Shown here: positions 4,771 through 7,847 of the stretch, in pieces
Layout: each line of letters starts with the position of its first letter
How positions within the stretch are numbered: position 1 is the first letter of the stretch
NCBI GenBank assembly: GCA_021807975.1
Contig: JAKBCJ010000209.1
Coordinates: 1 to 7,847, forward strand
From: Pseudomonadota bacterium
GTDB lineage: Bacteria > Pseudomonadota > Alphaproteobacteria > Acetobacterales > Acetobacteraceae
Direction of reading: 5' to 3'
Length of the DNA stretch: 7,847 nucleotides
Program-made: the position numbers and the translations under genes
Notes under the pieces: model-generated
What the model was told of the DNA's origin: nothing
Databases searched by the model: none
The model's input: only the letters and a program-made list of their open reading frames with translations

Positions 4771-7101
4771 ATGAACGAATCCGAAACCCGAGCGGAACTG
4801 ATCGACCCAGCCCTGAAGGCCGCAGGCTGGGGCGTGGTGGAAGCCAGCCGCGTCCGCCGCGAAGTCATCACCCTCGGCCGCCTGCAAGGCGCCGGCAAAC
4901 GCGCCGCTGGGGACATCGCCGACTACGTCCTGACCTACCGCAACCACAAGCTCGCCGTGATCGAGGCCAAGCGCCGCGACCTGCCCGAAACCGAAGGCGT
5001 CGCCCAGGCCAAAACCTACGCCGCCAAGCTGCAAACCCGCTTCGCCTATTCCACCAACGGCGCCGGCCTCTACGAAATCGACATGCGGACCGGCGCGGAA
5101 CACCACGTCCCGCACTACCCAACCCCCGACGACCTCTGGAACCGCGTCTTCGCCACCCCCAACCTCTGGCGAGACCGCTTCGCCGCCGTCCCTTTTGAGG
5201 ACAGAAGCGGCACTTGGATAATCCGCTACTACCAGGAATTGGCGATCGATAAGGTGCTGGAAGCCATCGCCACAGGGCGCAATCGCATCCTGCTCACTCT
5301 GGCGACCGGGACCGGCAAGACATCCATCGCGTTCCAGCTTGCCTGGAAGCTGTTTCATAGCCGGTGGAATTTGAAGGATTGGCACGGCGAGGGCGAGCCC
5401 AAGCGTCGGCCGCGTATTCTGTTTCTCGCGGATCGCAACAATCTCGCCAACCAGGCAGTCCGGGACTTCACAGCATTCCCAGACGACGCGATTGCTCGGA
5501 TTTCGCCCGACGAAATCCGCAAGAAAGGCCGTGTTCCGAAAAATGCCAACATTTTCTTCACGATCTTCCAGACCTTCATGACCGGCCGCAACGCCAGCGG
5601 CGAGCCAGCCCCCTACTTCGGTGACTACCCACCGGACTTCTTCGACTTTATCATCATCGACGAATGCCACCGCGGCGGCGCGAACAACGAAAGCACATGG
5701 CGCGACATCCTGGATTACTTCGCCCCCGCCGTGCAGCTTGGCCTGACGGCGACGCCGAAGCGCCGCGACAACGTGGATACCTACGCCTATTTCGGCGAGC
5801 CGGTTTATACCTACTCGCTCAAGGACGGGATCAACGACGGCTACCTGACACCATTCAAGGTCAAGCAGATCGCCAGCACGCTCGATGACTACGTTTACAC
5901 CAGCGACGATGAGGTGCTGGAAGGCCAGCCCGAGGACGGCAAGCGCTACACCGAAAGCGACTTCAACCGCATCATCGAGATCAAGGAACGCGAGGCGCAC
6001 CGCGTCAAACTGTTCATGCAAGAGATCGACCAGAAACAGAAGACGCTGGTGTTTTGCGCCACGCAGGATCACGCGGCGGCAGTCCGCGATCTGGTAAACC
6101 AGATGAAGCTCAGCCCGGACCCGAATTACTGTGTCCGCGTGACCGCCCGCGACGGCGCCCTGGGCGACCAGTTTCTGGAGATGTTCCGGGACAACGAAAA
6201 GACCATCCCAACGATCCTGACCACCTCCCAAAAACTGTCCACCGGCGTGGATGCCAAGAATGTCCGCAACATCGTGCTGATGCGCCCGGTCAACTCGATG
6301 ATCGAGTTCAAGCAGATCGTCGGCCGCGGCACCCGCCTGTTCGACGGCAAGGACTACTTCACCATCTACGACTTCGTCCGCGCCTACGAACACTTCAACG
6401 ATCCGGAATGGGACGGCGAACCGGTCGAACCGGTTCCGCCCACCCCAAAGCCCGACCCAACCCCGAAACCGGACGGCGACCCGGAACCGCCCGAGGATAC
6501 CGAACCCGCCCCACGTCAACGTGTGAGAATCAAGCTGGCCGACGGCAAGGAACGCGCCATCCAGCACATGATGGCCACAACGTTCTGGAGCATCGATGGC
6601 CGCCCGATGTCCGCCGCCCAGTTCATCGAACGCCTGTTCGGCGAACTGCCCGCCCTGTTCAAGGACGAAGACGAACTGCGCGCCCTCTGGGGCCAGCCCG
6701 CCACCCGCAAGGCGCTGCTGGAGTCGCTGTCTGAAAAAGGCTTCGGCGGTGAGCAGTTGCACGAGATCGAACGCATGATCGATGCCGAGAAAAGCGACCT
6801 GTACGACGTGCTCGCCTACATCGCCTTCGCCCTGCCGCCGATCAGCCGACAGGAACGTTCGGATGCAAGACGGGCCGCGATCCACTCAAACTTTGGTGCA
6901 ACGACCCGAGCGTTCCTGGATTTCGTGCTGTCCCAATACGTGAAAGAGGGCGTCGGCGAGTTGGACGAAACCAAAATGCCCGGCCTACTGGCGTTGAAAT
7001 ACGGCACGCTGACCGACGCCGCCCATCAGCTCGGCGGCATACCCGCGATTCGCGCGGCTTTCATTGGCCTTCAGCAATATCTGTACAGCCCGCCGGCCTA
7101 A
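4771..7101 (+). CDS. hsdR: Type I restriction endonuclease / translocase subunit HsdR
   Basis: HsdR translocates DNA with ATP and cuts it when the HsdMS core meets an unmethylated site. The 776-residue protein begins with a PD-(D/E)xK nuclease domain (D48 in GDIADY; E65-A-K67 in AVIEAK). Superfamily 2 motor domains follow: Walker A ATGTGKT (178-184), DECH box (297-300), TATPKR (326-331), TLVFCATQ (425-432) and IVGRGTR (516-522). A Cys-free, proline-rich linker (about 551-582) leads to an EcoEI_R_C-type region starting RVRIKLADGKERAIQHM, which places it with the EcoAI/EcoEI-like group. The frame extends upstream to 4675 inside higA, but ATG 4771 is supported by alignment with the remnant at 3234. 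There is no clear Shine-Dalgarno; with higA ending 10 bases before, translation is probably coupled. All catalytic motifs are intact. Confidence 0.95.
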   Translation: MNESETRAELIDPALKAAGWGVVEASRVRREVITLGRLQGAGKRAAGDIADYVLTYRNHKLAVIEAKRRDLPETEGVAQAKTYAAKLQTRFAYSTNGAGLYEIDMRTGAEHHVPHYPTPDDLWNRVFATPNLWRDRFAAVPFEDRSGTWIIRYYQELAIDKVLEAIATGRNRILLTLATGTGKTSIAFQLAWKLFHSRWNLKDWHGEGEPKRRPRILFLADRNNLANQAVRDFTAFPDDAIARISPDEIRKKGRVPKNANIFFTIFQTFMTGRNASGEPAPYFGDYPPDFFDFIIIDECHRGGANNESTWRDILDYFAPAVQLGLTATPKRRDNVDTYAYFGEPVYTYSLKDGINDGYLTPFKVKQIASTLDDYVYTSDDEVLEGQPEDGKRYTESDFNRIIEIKEREAHRVKLFMQEIDQKQKTLVFCATQDHAAAVRDLVNQMKLSPDPNYCVRVTARDGALGDQFLEMFRDNEKTIPTILTTSQKLSTGVDAKNVRNIVLMRPVNSMIEFKQIVGRGTRLFDGKDYFTIYDFVRAYEHFNDPEWDGEPVEPVPPTPKPDPTPKPDGDPEPPEDTEPAPRQRVRIKLADGKERAIQHMMATTFWSIDGRPMSAAQFIERLFGELPALFKDEDELRALWGQPATRKALLESLSEKGFGGEQLHEIERMIDAEKSDLYDVLAYIAFALPPISRQERSDARRAAIHSNFGATTRAFLDFVLSQYVKEGVGELDETKMPGLLALKYGTLTDAAHQLGGIPAIRAAFIGLQQYLYSPPA

Positions 7102-7208
7102 CGGCCCGGCAGGCGTTCCCAAGCCGGCCAGTGTCCTATGAATTTGTTTATGACCCCATGCAATTCAATGAGCTCGTGCAACGGACCTATATCCCTGGTG
7201 GAGGATGG

Positions 7209-7222
7209 TCACCGATCGGTGA
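7209..7222. promoter_or_regulatory. 14-base perfect palindrome between hsdR and sspB
   Basis: TCACCGATCGGTGA reads the same on both strands with no spacer. It lies in the 252-base non-coding gap after hsdR. Its symmetry fits a dimeric regulator's operator, but it is about 90 bases upstream of the likely sspB promoter and no regulator is next to it. I see no T-tailed terminator after hsdR; a GC-rich imperfect hairpin right after its stop (about 7094-7112) lacks a U-tract. Confidence 0.35.
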
Positions 7223-7299
7223 ATGCCTTTCAGGACGCCAGATACAAAGAGTCCAGGCCCTCGCGCACCCTAGTTCCCCAACGCAAAACCGAACCCTCT

Positions 7300-7327
7300 T
7301 TGCCCACAACCCGGTACGCGCTATGGG
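7300..7327 (+). promoter_or_regulatory. Candidate sspB promoter
   Basis: TTGCCC (7300-7305) and TATGGG (7322-7327) are 16 bases apart. A transcript would start near 7334, about 20 bases before the sspB ATG and just upstream of the GAGGA ribosome-binding site (7344-7348). TTG...TAT hexamers with GC-rich remainder are common in alphaproteobacteria. This is motif inspection only. Confidence 0.3.
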
Positions 7328-7353
7328 AGAGCCCGAAAGGCGCGAGGATACTG

Positions 7354-7847
7354 ATGGAAGACGATCAGAAGCAGCGGCCGGAAAGCCTGCTGCCCTATGA
7401 GAAATGGATCGAACAAGCGTTGCGGCACGTCGTGGCGCAGGCGATCGAGCACGCGGCGGTCCATGGACTGCCGGGCGGGCACCATTTCTACATCACGTTC
7501 CGGACCGACCATCCCGGCGTGAACATCCCGCAGCGCATCCGGGCGCAGTACCCGTCGGAGATGACGATCGTGCTGCAGCACCAGTTCTGGGACCTGTCCT
7601 ATGACCGGGAAGCGCAGGCGATTCATGTCGGCCTGTCGTTCGGCGGCGTGCCGTCGAAACTGGTCATCCCGCTGGCGGCGGTGGTGGAGTTCGCCGATCC
7701 GCATATACGCTATGGACTGCGCTTCCAGCCAGAGGACGCGCCTGCCGCCGAACCCGAGGAAGCCGCCCCGACTCCGCCGCCCGAACCGGAGGCGCCGGAA
7801 GCCAAGGACAACGAACCCGGCCAGGTCGTCAGCCTGGACGCGTTCCG
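7354..7847 (+). CDS. sspB: SspB-like ClpXP proteolysis adaptor, cut by window edge
   Basis: SspB binds ssrA-tagged and some regulatory substrates and delivers them to the ClpXP protease in the cytoplasm. The 164 codons in view start MEDDQKQRPESLLPYEKWIE and show the alphaproteobacterial family core: EQALRHVVAQAIEHAAVHGL (20-39), GGHHFYITFRTDHPG (41-55), YPSEMTIVLQHQFWDLSYD (66-84), LSFGGVPSKLVIPL (94-107) and FADPHIRYGLRF (113-124). A flexible Ala/Pro/Glu-rich linker follows. The tail GQVVSLDAF ends at the window edge and looks like the conserved C-terminal ClpX-binding motif, so only a few residues are missing. GAGGA (7344-7348), five bases before ATG 7354, fixes the start. GC-rich codons and a core-genome function suggest this is host chromosome flanking the restriction island. 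Confidence 0.92.
   Translation, partial: MEDDQKQRPESLLPYEKWIEQALRHVVAQAIEHAAVHGLPGGHHFYITFRTDHPGVNIPQRIRAQYPSEMTIVLQHQFWDLSYDREAQAIHVGLSFGGVPSKLVIPLAAVVEFADPHIRYGLRFQPEDAPAAEPEEAAPTPPPEPEAPEAKDNEPGQVVSLDAF

Noticed and set aside
4621..6885. A 754-codon open frame on the minus strand, antisense to hsdR
   Set aside because: It lies opposite a motif-complete HsdR, has low-complexity Val/Gly/Ala/Asp composition and no recognisable domain. Long antisense frames are a known by-product of GC-rich codon use.
7131..7400. GTG-started 89-codon frame between hsdR and sspB (SYEFVYDPMQFNELVQ...)
   Set aside because: It overlaps the well-supported sspB start by 47 bases, has no GC-rich third positions, no ribosome-binding site and no motif I recognise.
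1..7847. CRISPR array, tRNA or rRNA genes
   Set aside because: No regularly spaced direct repeats, no tRNA T-loop signature such as GTTCGAATCC, and no rRNA-like sequence were seen.

Overview
The window looks like an accessory island in a GC-rich alphaproteobacterium. The evidence is GC-rich third positions in most genes and, at the right edge, a recognisable alphaproteobacterial SspB (ClpXP adaptor). A Rhodospirillales-like host is a guess, not something the sequence proves.

Layout: positions 1-559 are non-coding. They start AT-rich, become GC-rich after about 210, and hold inverted repeats, a REP-like hairpin and a candidate promoter/operator for the first gene. hsdM (560-2011, N6-adenine methyltransferase) overlaps hsdS (2011-3237, two-TRD specificity subunit) by one base. 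An intact hsdR (4771-7101, nuclease/translocase) completes a type I restriction-modification system of the EcoAI/EcoEI-like kind. After a 252-base spacer, sspB (7354 to the edge) looks like host chromosome.

The interesting part is 3234-4770, between hsdS and hsdR. An ATG overlapping the hsdS stop (ATGA) opens a divergent copy of the first 36 codons of hsdR. That copy breaks off at 3341 and resumes at about 4003-4073 (hsdR codons 37-60). A minus-strand toxin-antitoxin module of ParE type (3395-3943) lies between the two pieces, and its toxin carries an in-frame amber codon. A second toxin-antitoxin module, higBA (4146-4760), follows. The functional hsdR begins only 10 bases after higA.

Interpretation: the ancestral order was hsdM-hsdS-hsdR with tight overlaps. 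The first hsdR was broken by a TA cassette and lost. A second, divergent hsdR now sits downstream of higBA and is probably expressed from the higBA promoter. Methylation/specificity genes and the restriction gene would then be in separate transcription units, with restriction tied to an autoregulated toxin-antitoxin promoter. Gene identities are strong; the history and the regulatory coupling are inference.
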